From Arthrobacter rhizophilus (GTDB lineage Bacteria; Actinomycetota; Actinomycetes; Actinomycetales; Micrococcaceae): 64,000 nt of DNA. Positions 24,925 to 33,550 of the stretch are shown piece after piece. Where the stretch lies: contig NZ_JAPFFT010000011.1 in NCBI RefSeq assembly GCF_026241105.1, positions 62,001 to 126,000 on the forward strand, read 5' to 3'. Each line of letters starts with the position of its first letter. The stretch's first letter is position 1. The position numbers and the translations under genes are program-made. The notes below the pieces were generated by a model that ran no database searches, had not been told where the DNA came from, and saw only the letters and a program-made list of their open reading frames with translations.

Positions 24925-25221
24925 CTTAGACACCTCCCGACGCAGTCCTTCGGTCGCTGAGCGACCTACGAACGGCTCTGGTCGGCGATGCGCGCCTACA
25001 CGAAACAATGCGCCCGCGCTTTGCGCTGATATCCCACCTGACGCTGCGAACTGTCGACTCACCGGTCGACCGCCGCGCCGACTGATGCCGACGTTCCCGA
25101 AGCGTGCGGTGACCCGATCGCCCTAGTGTCGGAGGGACGGTTTTGTGTAGTCCCGCATCGCCGACCAAAGCTGCATGGACGTCGCTCAGCGACGGGAATG
25201 CGGCGTCGGGAGGTGTCTAAG
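24925..25221. repeat. Element D: 297-bp inverted-repeat element splitting the nan operon
   Basis: Arms of 82 bp at 24925-25006 and 25140-25221 are inverted copies aligning without gaps, about 66 of 82 positions identical by my hand count, including perfect blocks cttagacacctcccgacgc, gtcgctgagcgac and tggtcggcgatgcg. Similarity fades a further ~12 bp outward. The 133-bp centre has a smaller dyad, gtcgactcaccggtcgac. No transposase-like reading frame is inside. The remaining gap to nanA (25222-25341) shows nothing recognisable. Confidence 0.85.
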
Positions 25222-25341
25222 GGACGGCAAAACTGGCACTGCGACACGACCCGACCACCGCAACAAGATCTGGCGACGGCTCGGAAACCCGCCCCGGCGA
25301 GCACAGATCCGAAACTCAGGCGAGAAGAACGGCGCCGCTCC

Positions 25342-26271
25342 CTAGACCAGCGCGTTGCGCTCGAGGATCGTGCGGATTGCGGCGGTTTCTTCGGCGTTCA
25401 GGGGGAGCATCGGGGCGCTCATCGTGTTGGATTCGATGATGCCCATGATTTGGAGGGCGGTCTTGAAGGCGCCTAGTCCTGCTGCGCCGCCGGAGACTCG
25501 GCCGTTGGGGGTGTAGACGATGTTGAAGACGTCGGCCAAGCGGTCCTGTTCGGCGGCGGCTGTGGTCCAGTCTCCGGCTTGGGCGGCGTCGAACAGGCGG
25601 CGGTAACCGGCGGGGTCCACGTTGCCGAGGCCGGGGACTACGCCCTGGGCGCCGGCGAGGAGGGCGCCGTCCACTACGATTTCGTGGCCCGTGAAGATGT
25701 CGAAGTCGGGGATGTCCTTGGCTGCTAGGACGAGTTGGCGGAAGGAGACGTCGTCGCCGGAGGAATCCTTGACGCCTGCGATGACGCCGTCGCGGCCGAG
25801 TCGGACCAGGAGGTCGGTGGGCAGCTTGAAGTGGGTGCGGACGGGGACGTCGTAGGCGAAGATCGGCTTGTCCACGGCAGAGTGGATGCTGCGGAAGTGG
25901 GTTTCGGTTTCCTGGGCGTTGCCGATGGCGTAGTACATGGAGGTGACCACGATCGCGTCGGCGCCGAGGTCCACAACCTTGCGTGCTTCTTCGATGACGC
26001 GGTTGGTGGTTTGTTCGTTGGCGCCCACGATGAGGGGCACCGCGCCGGCGTTCGCGTCGGCGATCGTTGAGACCACCAGTTCGCGCTCTTCGTTGGTCAT
26101 GTAGGGGACCTCGCCCGAGGAGCCCAACACGAAAAGGCCGGACACGCCGCCGTCGACCAGGTGCTTGGTGACGTTCTTCAGGGACGCGGTGTCAACGCGG
26201 CCGTCGGCGTGGCGGGGGGTGATGACCGGGGGGATGACGCCCTGGAACTGAGTAGACACAGAAAACTCCAT
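25342..26271 (-). CDS. nanA: DHDPS/NAL-family aldolase, probable N-acetylneuraminate lyase
   Basis: The 309-residue class I aldolase has GVIPPVITPRHADGRVD, the substrate carboxylate loop FVLGSSGEVPYMT, IVGANEQTTNRVIE, YDVPVRTHFKLP in place of the usual YN(I/V)P tyrosine motif, and the Schiff-base lysine in GVIAGVKDSSGD. The fold is shared by dihydrodipicolinate synthase, keto-deoxy-sugar aldolases and sialic acid lyase; its position between a sialate-type transporter and nanKE makes cleavage of Neu5Ac to ManNAc and pyruvate the best reading. It follows the ATPase gene by 38 bp. Confidence 0.78.
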   Translation of the reverse strand: MEFSVSTQFQGVIPPVITPRHADGRVDTASLKNVTKHLVDGGVSGLFVLGSSGEVPYMTNEERELVVSTIADANAGAVPLIVGANEQTTNRVIEEARKVVDLGADAIVVTSMYYAIGNAQETETHFRSIHSAVDKPIFAYDVPVRTHFKLPTDLLVRLGRDGVIAGVKDSSGDDVSFRQLVLAAKDIPDFDIFTGHEIVVDGALLAGAQGVVPGLGNVDPAGYRRLFDAAQAGDWTTAAAEQDRLADVFNIVYTPNGRVSGGAAGLGAFKTALQIMGIIESNTMSAPMLPLNAEETAAIRTILERNALV

Positions 26272-26309
26272 TGCTTGGATCTGATTTGATTGGATCTGAA
26301 AGGGAAAAC

Positions 26310-27116
26310 TTAGGTGTGGAGCAGGCTGGGCGCGGCGCCGAGCAGCTTCTTGGTGTAGTCGTTGCTCGGGTTGTCGAACACCTGCGCGGCCGGGCCCTCC
26401 TCCACGATCTGTCCGAAGTACATGACGCAGATGCGGTCGGAGACGTAGCGGACGGTCTGGATATCGTGCGAAATGAAGACCATGCCGAGATTCAGCTGGG
26501 TCTTCAGGTCGGACAGCAGGTTCAGGACTTGGGCGCGGACGGAAACGTCGAGGGCCGACGTCGGCTCGTCCGCCACGATGATGTCCGGATCCAAGGCGAG
26601 GGCGCGTGCGATCGCCACGCGCTGGCGCTGGCCGCCTGAAACTTGCGACGGCGTGACCTCGGCCGCCGATTGCGGCAAGCCCACGAGGGCCAGCAGTTCC
26701 TTGACCTTGTCCGAGCGGGACGCGGTGTTTCCGATGCCGTGAACCTGCAGGGGATCGGTGAGGATGTCCTGGATGGTCATGCGCGGATTGAGTGCCGTGG
26801 CCGGGTCCTGGAAGACCACGGATACGGCCCGCCCGAATTCCTTGCGCATGCGCGCATTGCGTTTGACGGCCGGTTTGCCGTGGAAGAGCACCTGGCCCGA
26901 CGTCGGAGCCTGGAGTCCCACGAGCACCGATGCGAGCGTGGACTTGCCGCAGCCGGACTCACCGACGATGCCGACCGTCTCACCGCGGCTGATGCGGAAG
27001 TCCACGCCGTTGACGGCCTTGACGATGTTGGGCCGGAAGAGGCCGCCGGTGCGGGCCCTGTGGTGGACCTTGACGTCTTTGAGCTCGATGACCGGCTTGC
27101 CGGTTGAAACGCTCAC
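26310..27116 (-). CDS. ABC transporter ATPase of the sialate importer (OppF/SatD type)
   Basis: The 268-residue ATPase has Walker A GIVGESGCGKSTLASVL, signature SQVSGGQRQRVAIARALAL, Walker B DIIVADEPTSALDVS and the OppF-type C-terminal region (CVMYFGQIVEEGPAAQVFDN). Its start overlaps the stop of the fused permease-ATPase by four bases (27113-27116). It should form the second nucleotide-binding subunit of the importer encoded by the next three upstream genes. Confidence 0.92.
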   Translation of the reverse strand: MSVSTGKPVIELKDVKVHHRARTGGLFRPNIVKAVNGVDFRISRGETVGIVGESGCGKSTLASVLVGLQAPTSGQVLFHGKPAVKRNARMRKEFGRAVSVVFQDPATALNPRMTIQDILTDPLQVHGIGNTASRSDKVKELLALVGLPQSAAEVTPSQVSGGQRQRVAIARALALDPDIIVADEPTSALDVSVRAQVLNLLSDLKTQLNLGMVFISHDIQTVRYVSDRICVMYFGQIVEEGPAAQVFDNPSNDYTKKLLGAAPSLLHT

Positions 27117-29287
27117 TTTGCGTCCTCCTTCAGGTGGCTGGCCCAGTAGTGGTCGCGGTCCGCTCCGCCGCCCGCGGGTTCAACAACTGCGAGGACCAAT
27201 TGCTGGTTCGGATCGGCGTCGGGCCTCAACGAGCGTGCTGCAAAGCGGTCGCCGGCAGCGAAATCGCGCGGCGACGGAACCGTGCCGGGAATCTGGTGGA
27301 GGCGGACGGCGTCGGCCTCGATCGACAGGACGGCGCCCAACAAACCGCGTGTGTATTCGTGGCGGGGGTTCTGCAGGAGCTCCGACGCCTGCGCGGATTC
27401 CACTACCTGGCCGGCGTACATGACCGTGATCCGGTGCGCCAGGGAGGCAACCAGGGCGAGGTCATGGCTGACGAAGACCATGGCGAAGCCGAGCTGTTCG
27501 CGCAGTTCGTTGAGCAGTTCCACTACCTGCTTCTGGACAGTGACGTCCAGGGCGGTGGTGGGTTCGTCTGCCACCACGATTTTCGGTGAGCGGGAGAGCG
27601 CCATGGCGATCAGCACGCGTTGGCGCTGGCCGCCGGAGAGCTCGTGCGGATAGCTGGCAAGCGTGCGGACGGGATCGAGTTTCACCATTTCCAGCAACTC
27701 GGTGGGGGTCTTGCGGCCGCCGCGTTTGGTCAGCTGGGTCATCTGCTCCTTGATCTTCATGGATGGGTTGAGCGAACTCAGCGCATCCTGGTAGACCATG
27801 GCGATCTGTTCGCCGCGCAGGCCCTGGTAGGCCTTGGCGTTGCTGTGCTTCGAGCTGGAATCCAGGAGTTCCTTGCCATCGAAGGTGATGGAACCGGTGA
27901 TCTCGGCGGTCTTCGGTAGCAAACCCATGATCGCGAGGGACGTGATGGACTTGCCGCAACCGGATTCGCCCACGAGGCCCATGGTTTCCCCTTCGCGGAC
28001 GGTGAAGGAGACGTTGTCCACGATCGCGATTTCGCCGAAACGCCCGGGGAAGCGGATGGACAGGTTCTTGACCTCGAGCACGTTGCGGGCGTAGGCGGGG
28101 ACCTGGGGGAGACGGTCGGTGCGCTTGGACTCGATTGAAGCCAGGAGTCCGAGCTCCCGATTCAGCGCCGACATGGGGTCCAGCAGGGCGTGCGGATTCT
28201 CTGCTGCGAGCCGCGGATCTTTCAGGACACGTCTATCGTTCAGGACCGACGCCGCGTAGTCCTCTTCGGAGAGGGGATCGCCGCTGGCGGCGCGCACGCC
28301 GTCGAGCTCGTGCTGTTCCACAACGGAAGGCTGGGCCACCGACGTCGCGATCTCGGTATCGACGGCGGCGCCGGCCACAGCCGCGGCCGCAAAAGCCGCG
28401 GCAGCACCGTCGTCGTCCTTCACGACGGGAGCCTTGCGCAGCTTCGGGTTCACCATGGCGTCGGTGAGGCCCTCGGCGAGGATGTTCAGGGCGAGCACGG
28501 TGAGCAGGATGGTGAGACCGGCGAAGGTGGTTGCCCACCAGCCGCCGGACAGGACCAGGTTGCGTCCGTAGGAGATCACGTTGCCCCACGACGGCGCAGG
28601 ATCCTGGACGCCGGCACCGAGGAAGGACAGCGAGGCTTCGAGGATGATGGCGTCGGCCACCATGACGGTGGCGAAAACCAGCACCGGTGCCGCGGTATTG
28701 CGGACAATGTGCTTGAGCAGGATGTAGGCGCGGCCGGCACCCATCACGCGTTCGGCGCGGACGTAGTCTTCACCGTATTGGGAGAGGACATTGGCGCGGA
28801 CCACACGGGCAAGCTGCGGGGTGTAGATGATGGCGATCGCGATGATGATGGTGGGCACCGAGTTGCCGAACGCGGCCAGGAGTACGGCTGCGAGGGCGAT
28901 GCCCGGGAACGCCATGAGGATGTCCATGAGGCGCATGATGATCTCGTTGATGGCTTTGCTGGACGTCGCGGCGAGTGAGCCAAGCACGGCGCCGACGACG
29001 ATCGCGAGGGCCACTGCGCCGAGGCCGATCATGAGGGAAGACTGCGAGCCGTAGAGCAACCGGGAGAAGACGTCGCGGCCCAAGCGGTCGGTGCCGAAGA
29101 AGTGGTCTGCGTCCGGCGCTTGCGCTGGAATGAACGTTTCCAGGGGATCGTGCGGCGCGATGACCGGCGCGAAGATCGCTGCGAGGGCGATGATCACGAG
29201 GAACAACAGGGCAAAACGCGGTCCCCACGGGAGGGACTTGAAGCGGACGCCCGGGGCGCTGAGCCGTTCAGCAAGTTTGCTGCGCAT
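27113..29287 (-). CDS. Fused ABC permease-ATPase of the sialate importer (SatC/SiaG type)
   Basis: The 724-residue protein is a fusion. Residues about 20-285 are a DppC-type permease (EAA-like loop VLSQYGEDYVRAERVMGAGR, preceded by FFGTDRLGRDVFSRLLYGS), then an Ala/Val-rich linker of about 110 residues, then an OppD-type ATPase from about 405 with Walker A GLVGESGCGKSITSLAIM, signature LSGGQRQRVLIAMAL and Walker B KIVVADEPTTALDVT. The same permease-ATPase fusion is known in the SatABCD (Haemophilus) and SiaEFGI (Corynebacterium) sialic acid importers, which supports the substrate. It starts two bases after the DppB-type permease stop. Confidence 0.9.
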   Translation of the reverse strand: MRSKLAERLSAPGVRFKSLPWGPRFALLFLVIIALAAIFAPVIAPHDPLETFIPAQAPDADHFFGTDRLGRDVFSRLLYGSQSSLMIGLGAVALAIVVGAVLGSLAATSSKAINEIIMRLMDILMAFPGIALAAVLLAAFGNSVPTIIIAIAIIYTPQLARVVRANVLSQYGEDYVRAERVMGAGRAYILLKHIVRNTAAPVLVFATVMVADAIILEASLSFLGAGVQDPAPSWGNVISYGRNLVLSGGWWATTFAGLTILLTVLALNILAEGLTDAMVNPKLRKAPVVKDDDGAAAAFAAAAVAGAAVDTEIATSVAQPSVVEQHELDGVRAASGDPLSEEDYAASVLNDRRVLKDPRLAAENPHALLDPMSALNRELGLLASIESKRTDRLPQVPAYARNVLEVKNLSIRFPGRFGEIAIVDNVSFTVREGETMGLVGESGCGKSITSLAIMGLLPKTAEITGSITFDGKELLDSSSKHSNAKAYQGLRGEQIAMVYQDALSSLNPSMKIKEQMTQLTKRGGRKTPTELLEMVKLDPVRTLASYPHELSGGQRQRVLIAMALSRSPKIVVADEPTTALDVTVQKQVVELLNELREQLGFAMVFVSHDLALVASLAHRITVMYAGQVVESAQASELLQNPRHEYTRGLLGAVLSIEADAVRLHQIPGTVPSPRDFAAGDRFAARSLRPDADPNQQLVLAVVEPAGGGADRDHYWASHLKEDAK

Positions 29288-29289
29288 GG

Positions 29290-30246
29290 CTATACCGTCC
29301 TGATTCGGGGGTTGATGAGCAGGTACAGGAGGTCCACCACGATGTTCACCAAGACGAAGGTGACGGAAATGGTGAGGACCACGCCCTGGACCAGGTTGAC
29401 GTCCAGGTTGGTGATGCCGTTGAGGATCAGCTGGCCCATGCCCGGAAGGGCGAAGATCATTTCAATCACGACGGCGCCGCCCAGGAGATAGCCCACGCGC
29501 AGTCCCAGCACGGTCACCGGAGTGACGAGCGCGTTGCGGAGGACGTTCCTGGAAACCACCTCGCGGTGCGGGACGCCGTTGCCGATGGCCGTGCGGACGT
29601 AGTCGCGGTCCAGTTCTTCCACCATGGATGTCCGGACAACCCGGATCAAGGAAGCGGAGACCGGAATGCCGAGCGCGAGGGCCGGGAGCGCCATCGAGTT
29701 GAGCCAACCGCCGAAGCCGGACTCCGGCGTCGCGATCCCACCCGAGGGAAACAGCGGGTTGTCACCGAGCGCGAACCACTGGATGAGCAGGATGCCCAGC
29801 CAGAAGGACGGGGTTGCGATGGCTGCGATGGAGAAGACCCGGACCAACTGGTCCTGCCACTTGTCACGGTAGAGGGCACCGATGATGCCGAAGACCAAGG
29901 ACAGGACGACGGCGATGATCACCCCGAGGAAGGTCAGCTGCAGCGTCAGCGGAAAAGCCGAGGCGATCATGCCAGCCACCGACTTGGACGGGGGAGTGGT
30001 TACGCCAAGATCGAGCTGAAGGAGCCTGCCTAGGAAACGGAAGTACTGGACGAACAGGGGATCGTTCAGGCCGTTCTCCTGGCGGTACTGCTGCTTGGCT
30101 TCCTCACTGGCGGCTTCGCCCAGAGCCGAGCTGGCCTGGTCGCCTGGGGCTGCTTGAAGGACGAGGAAGACCAGAAGCGTGATGCCCAGGATCATCAAGG
30201 GCAATGCCGCGAGTCTGCGTCCAAGCAGGCGCAATATCATGACCAA
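29290..30246 (-). CDS. ABC permease of the sialate importer (DppB/SatB type)
   Basis: The 318-residue permease has six helices and DppB-family features: the start ILRLLGRRLAALPLMILGIT, the loop VVRTSMVEELDRDYVRTAIG with NGVPHREVVSRNVLRNALVTP, and a C-terminal VVDLLYLLINPRIRTV. It would pair with the permease half of the fused protein. The start could be the ATG at 30246 or the one at 30240. A 66-bp palindrome (C2) lies in the 142-bp gap to the binding-protein gene, where it could stabilise the upstream mRNA or damp downstream expression. Confidence 0.92.
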   Translation of the reverse strand: MVMILRLLGRRLAALPLMILGITLLVFLVLQAAPGDQASSALGEAASEEAKQQYRQENGLNDPLFVQYFRFLGRLLQLDLGVTTPPSKSVAGMIASAFPLTLQLTFLGVIIAVVLSLVFGIIGALYRDKWQDQLVRVFSIAAIATPSFWLGILLIQWFALGDNPLFPSGGIATPESGFGGWLNSMALPALALGIPVSASLIRVVRTSMVEELDRDYVRTAIGNGVPHREVVSRNVLRNALVTPVTVLGLRVGYLLGGAVVIEMIFALPGMGQLILNGITNLDVNLVQGVVLTISVTFVLVNIVVDLLYLLINPRIRTV

Positions 30247-30300
30247 TGTGTTCTCCGGTTGCTTTGGTGCGGCCGCTGGGTGGCGGTCTCGCGGGGTCGG

Positions 30301-30366
30301 CCCAACTAGCTCGCAGTAGTTGTCGTTTTGAGCCGTCTAAACGACAACAAATGCGAGCCAGTTGGG
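30301..30366. repeat. Family C 66-bp palindromic element, copy C2
   Basis: The 66-bp element starts cccaactagctcgcag and ends gcgagccagttggg, with inner blocks gttgtcgtttt and aaacgacaac. It aligns end to end with C1 at 14761-14826. It lies between the binding-protein gene and the permease gene inside the sialate operon, 22 bp after the binding-protein stop. Confidence 0.88.
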
Positions 30367-30388
30367 GGCAGCTGGCTGGGAGGTGCGG

Positions 30389-32014
30389 CTAGGCCGTGCG
30401 GCCGACGCCGATGAAGGACAGTCCCGTGGTGGGCAGCGGCTTGAAACCGGAGAGCTTCTTTTCGTCCCACGCGCTGGGGAGCTGGCGGTGGAAGAGCGGG
30501 TACAGCGGGACTTCCTCGGAGACGAGATCCACAATCTGGCCCGTGATCTTCTTGGCATCAGCCGGCGCGGCCTGCGAGCCCTTGTCCATCAGATCCTGCA
30601 GGGTGGCACTTTCGGGAGTGGTCCAGTAGGCGCGCTTTGTCATCCAAGTGGCGCCCGAGTAGAACCAGCTCAGGAGCAGGTCTGCGTCGTTGCCGAAGAC
30701 GGAAGGATCACCCGGGGCAGCGACCACCGAGAAGTCGGCCTTGCCTACCCTGTCGGAGTACAACGCGCCGGACTGCAAGTTCTTTGCGGTGACCTTGACG
30801 CCGGGGATCTTGTTCCAGGACTCCAGCATCAGCGGGGCAACGTCCTTGACCCACGCGGTGTCTGTGGTCAGCAGCTCGAATTCGAGGTTGCTCACGCCGG
30901 CTTGCTTGAGGAGGTCCGCGGCCTTCTGGGGATCGTAGCCGTAGACTTTTTTGGCCTTGACGTAGTCCGGGTGGCCCTCCTGGAAGTACGACGACGCAGC
31001 CTTGGCATTGCCGAACAGGGCCTTCTTGATGATGGCGTCTTTATCCAGCCCGTAGTGGAGCGCCTGGCGGACCAGCTTGTTGTTGAACGGCGCCTTCGCG
31101 CAGTTGAACATCAGGAACAGGAGACCGAACGACTGCACGGATTCAACCCGCGCCTTGGACTTGAGTCCGTCAACGTCCAGGTAGGGGACGTCTTCGATCG
31201 CCTGGACGCGGCCCGACTGGACCGCAGTGACGCGGGCGGCGGCGTCTGAGAGCAACAGCCACGTCATGCCCTTTGCGAGCGCAGGCTTGGGGCCGTTGTA
31301 GTCGGCGAATGCTTCGAAGACGATCTTGTCGTCCTTGACGGCCGAGATCAGCTTGTAGGGGCCGGAGCCGATCGGCTTGGCATCGAAGCCCTTCTGGTCA
31401 GTGGAAACCAGTGCCTTCGGAACCACCTTCACCACGGAGATTCGCGGTCCGAAGCCGGGGAACGGGTACTTCAACGAGAACTCGACCGTCTTGGCATCAA
31501 GCGCCTTGACGTCCTTGATGAATGGAATGAACTGGGAGAACAAGGACTTGTTGGCCGGGTCCATCACTCGGGTGAAGGAGTAGGCCACATCTTCCGTGGT
31601 GACCGGGGAGCCATTGTGGAACTTGGCGCCGTCGCGGATGGTCACCTGGTACGTGGTGTCGTTGATCTTCTTGGGGTCGCTGGCGGCGAGTGCGTTGTAG
31701 GGCTCGCGGGTGGCCGGGTGGAGTTCCACGAGGCCTTCGAAGACGTGCAGGTTGGCCGCCAGAGGGGTGGCGCCGGAGGAAGTCAGCGGGTCGAAACCCG
31801 TGGACAGGGCATAGGAGATGCCTGCCTCGATGGTGAGGTCCTTGTTGACGGCAGCGATGTTGCTCGCTCCGCCCGTAGTGGTGGAGGCAGGACCGCCACA
31901 TGCTGACAGGGTGGCCGTGAAGGCCGCCGCGGCTCCAACCGCCCCGGTCAGCTTGAGGAAGTTGCGTCGGCTGGCGTCGCTGACCAGCGGCAGTTTGTTA
32001 ATCGTGTTGCTCAT
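30389..32014 (-). CDS. Lipoprotein solute-binding protein of the sialate importer (SBP_bac_5)
   Basis: The 541-residue protein has a twin-arginine-like leader ([13 protein letters not shown]) and a lipobox LSAC followed by Gly-Gly, so it should be exported and lipid-anchored. The mature part is a cluster-C (DppA/OppA-like) binding protein: [55 protein letters not shown]. The ATG at 32014 has GGTGAGG seven bases upstream; the reading from 32029 is less likely. Peptides or nickel are alternative ligands, but the downstream nanA, nanK and nanE point to sialic acid. Confidence 0.87.
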   Translation of the reverse strand: MSNTINKLPLVSDASRRNFLKLTGAVGAAAAFTATLSACGGPASTTTGGASNIAAVNKDLTIEAGISYALSTGFDPLTSSGATPLAANLHVFEGLVELHPATREPYNALAASDPKKINDTTYQVTIRDGAKFHNGSPVTTEDVAYSFTRVMDPANKSLFSQFIPFIKDVKALDAKTVEFSLKYPFPGFGPRISVVKVVPKALVSTDQKGFDAKPIGSGPYKLISAVKDDKIVFEAFADYNGPKPALAKGMTWLLLSDAAARVTAVQSGRVQAIEDVPYLDVDGLKSKARVESVQSFGLLFLMFNCAKAPFNNKLVRQALHYGLDKDAIIKKALFGNAKAASSYFQEGHPDYVKAKKVYGYDPQKAADLLKQAGVSNLEFELLTTDTAWVKDVAPLMLESWNKIPGVKVTAKNLQSGALYSDRVGKADFSVVAAPGDPSVFGNDADLLLSWFYSGATWMTKRAYWTTPESATLQDLMDKGSQAAPADAKKITGQIVDLVSEEVPLYPLFHRQLPSAWDEKKLSGFKPLPTTGLSFIGVGRTA

Positions 32015-32379
32015 AAGATGCCTCACCATTCAAGTTTTTCTGGTTATCGGATGTAGGACATCCGATGCTCGTAAAGAAAACTGTAAGGGCGGTCACATGA
32101 AGTCGTCAAGCGAGATGTGGATCACTGGCGGCCGCGCCGCCAGCTGTGGCGTTGCCGGCGGGCGGCTGCCGGCCGACTGCGGCGCCGTCTACCTTGGCCG
32201 CTCAGTCAAAAATCGAGGCGAACATCTATCAAGGAGATGGGACATCCGATATTGTATGTTGCGAAGCACTGTATTCTCGGTGGGCGCTAGGCTCACCTCA
32301 ACATTAACACCGCACTGATTCCTTGTCCCGGTTCCTGAAAGGGGACCGGCCAGGGATGAGTACTTTTGCAAGGAGAGCC
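32015..32379. promoter_or_regulatory. Divergent control region with NanR-type operators
   Basis: A perfect palindrome, atcggatgt-agg-acatccgat, lies at 32046-32066 just upstream of the binding-protein gene. Its half-site ggacatccgat recurs at 32240-32250, nearer the regulator gene. This is the pattern expected if the FadR-type GntR protein encoded at 32380 represses both the transport/catabolic operon and itself. The rest of the 365-bp gap shows no gene. Confidence 0.7.
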
Positions 32380-33108
32380 ATGACCACTTCCGGTGTCGTT
32401 CCGCAGGCGCGGTTCAGCGCACAGGCCCGGCTCAGGGCGCTGCAAGCGGACATTATGGAATTGATCCTTGAGCGCGAGCTTGAGGCGGGTGATCCTTTGC
32501 CCACGGAAAACGAACTCTCCATGGCGCTGGGGGTAGGCCGAAACACCCTGCGCGAATCCCTGAAAGTGCTGCAAGCCCTGGGTGTCATCGAGATTCGCCA
32601 TGGCTTTGGCATGTTCGTCGCGCCCAGCAACTTCGAGGCACTCGCTGACGGCCTGACGTTCCGGGGACGCTTGTCGTTGCGCCACCAGGGCCTTGAGGCG
32701 CTGCAGCTCGTCGACGTGCGACAGGCCCTCGAGTCCGGGCTAATCGGCTCGTCCATGGACGTCATGAGTACCGAACAGCTCGCCTTGATCGAGGAAGCCG
32801 TCAAGCAAATGGAAGAGCTCGCACACGCCGGCGAGAACTTCGTGGCCGCCGACGCCGAGTTCCACCGACGGCTGTTCGAACCGCTGAACAACGAACTCCT
32901 CATCAACCTCATGGGCGTCTTCTGGAAGGTCTACCGGAAGATCCACGTTGAAATCGGCTCCGCCAACGAAGACCTTGTGGCCACCGCGGCGATGCATCGA
33001 AGCATCTACACCGCCGTCGCAACCGGAGACAAGACCGCGGCGGCCGAACTGCTCAACCGTCACTTTGACGGAATCCGCCGCCGCATCAGCGAGGCCGTCG
33101 CAGCCTAA
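32380..33108 (+). CDS. nanR: GntR/FadR-family regulator, probable sialic acid repressor
   Basis: The 242-residue protein has a GntR winged helix (LQADIMELILERELEAGDPL, PTENELSMALGVGRNTLRES, GVIEIRHGFGMFV) and an all-helical FadR/FCD effector domain (LVDVRQALESGLIGS, AADAEFHRRLFEPLNNELL, MHRSIYTAVATGDKTAA). AAGGAG lies six bases before the ATG at 32380. It is divergent from the sialate operon and shares operator half-sites with it. FCD regulators of this kind control sialic acid genes in Corynebacterium; the gene name rests on context. Confidence 0.78.
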   Translation: MTTSGVVPQARFSAQARLRALQADIMELILERELEAGDPLPTENELSMALGVGRNTLRESLKVLQALGVIEIRHGFGMFVAPSNFEALADGLTFRGRLSLRHQGLEALQLVDVRQALESGLIGSSMDVMSTEQLALIEEAVKQMEELAHAGENFVAADAEFHRRLFEPLNNELLINLMGVFWKVYRKIHVEIGSANEDLVATAAMHRSIYTAVATGDKTAAAELLNRHFDGIRRRISEAVAA

Positions 33109-33126
33109 CGCCGAGCATTCGAGCGC

Positions 33127-33179
33127 AAGGGCCGCCGTCGTACTTTTTCATAAAGTACGACGGCGGCCCTTCTTTTTTT
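33127..33179 (+). terminator. Strong intrinsic terminator after the GntR gene
   Basis: A 20-bp perfect stem, aagggccgccgtcgtacttt (33127-33146) with its complement at 33152-33171, has a 5-nt loop and is followed by seven T (33173-33179). Confidence 0.9.
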
Positions 33180-33201
33180 GGCTGTCTCACGGGAGCCTGG
33201 G

Positions 33202-33275
33202 CCGTCCTGACCTTCTTTGGTCTGGGAAAGCGTTTGCGACACGGCGAGTCTCGTCATTCCGGGGCGTTGGCAAAC
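33202..33275. repeat. Family B element, copy B2
   Basis: This segment begins ccgtcctgaccttctttgg and contains ggaaagcgtttgcgacacgg then cgagtctcgtcattccgggg. It aligns along its length with B1 read on the minus strand, but its right palindromic arm is missing, so it looks like a truncated copy. Confidence 0.7.
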
Positions 33276-33329
33276 CCGTAGAAGAGCGCGACGTCGGTTT
33301 GCCGGCAAGCCGAAGCCGTGGGTAGGCGT

Positions 33330-33423
33330 CGATTCTGCTGGATCACTCCCCTTGGGGAAGGTCTCCGGCCGCGTGATTCCACGGGTGCCGACGTCTGGCA
33401 GCGCCGGTGATCCAGCAGAATCG
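33330..33423. repeat. Family A palindromic element, copy A3
   Basis: Perfect 16-bp arms, cgattctgctggatca (33330-33345) and complement (33408-33423), bound a 94-bp element. It sits between family B copies B2 and B3. Compared with A1 the outer gcgtcg part of the arms has decayed on the right. Confidence 0.88.
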
Positions 33424-33483
33424 TACCCGGTCGTACTGGCTTTCACTTGGGCGAGCAGCAGTCGGGGCCGTAGGCGATCGCAT

Positions 33484-33550
33484 CGTCGTCCCCATCTTTG
33501 GTTTGAGAAAGCCTGTGCGACACGGCGAGTCCCGTCATTCGCGGAGCAAA
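33484..33550. repeat. Family B element, copy B3
   Basis: The core gtgcgacacggcgagtcccg with tcattc following (to 33540) matches B2 at 33236-33259 with one change, and the preceding atctttggtttgagaaagcc matches B2's tctttggtctgggaaagcg. With B2 and A3 it makes a B-A-B cluster filling the 529-bp space between the GntR terminator and tRNA-Arg. No gene is seen there. Confidence 0.65.

Noticed and set aside
24830..25340. Short frames in element D with a shared LDTSRR...VAER peptide
   Set aside because: The similarity is explained by the two DNA arms being inverted copies; frames lack start sites and end outside the element, so I treat them as non-coding.
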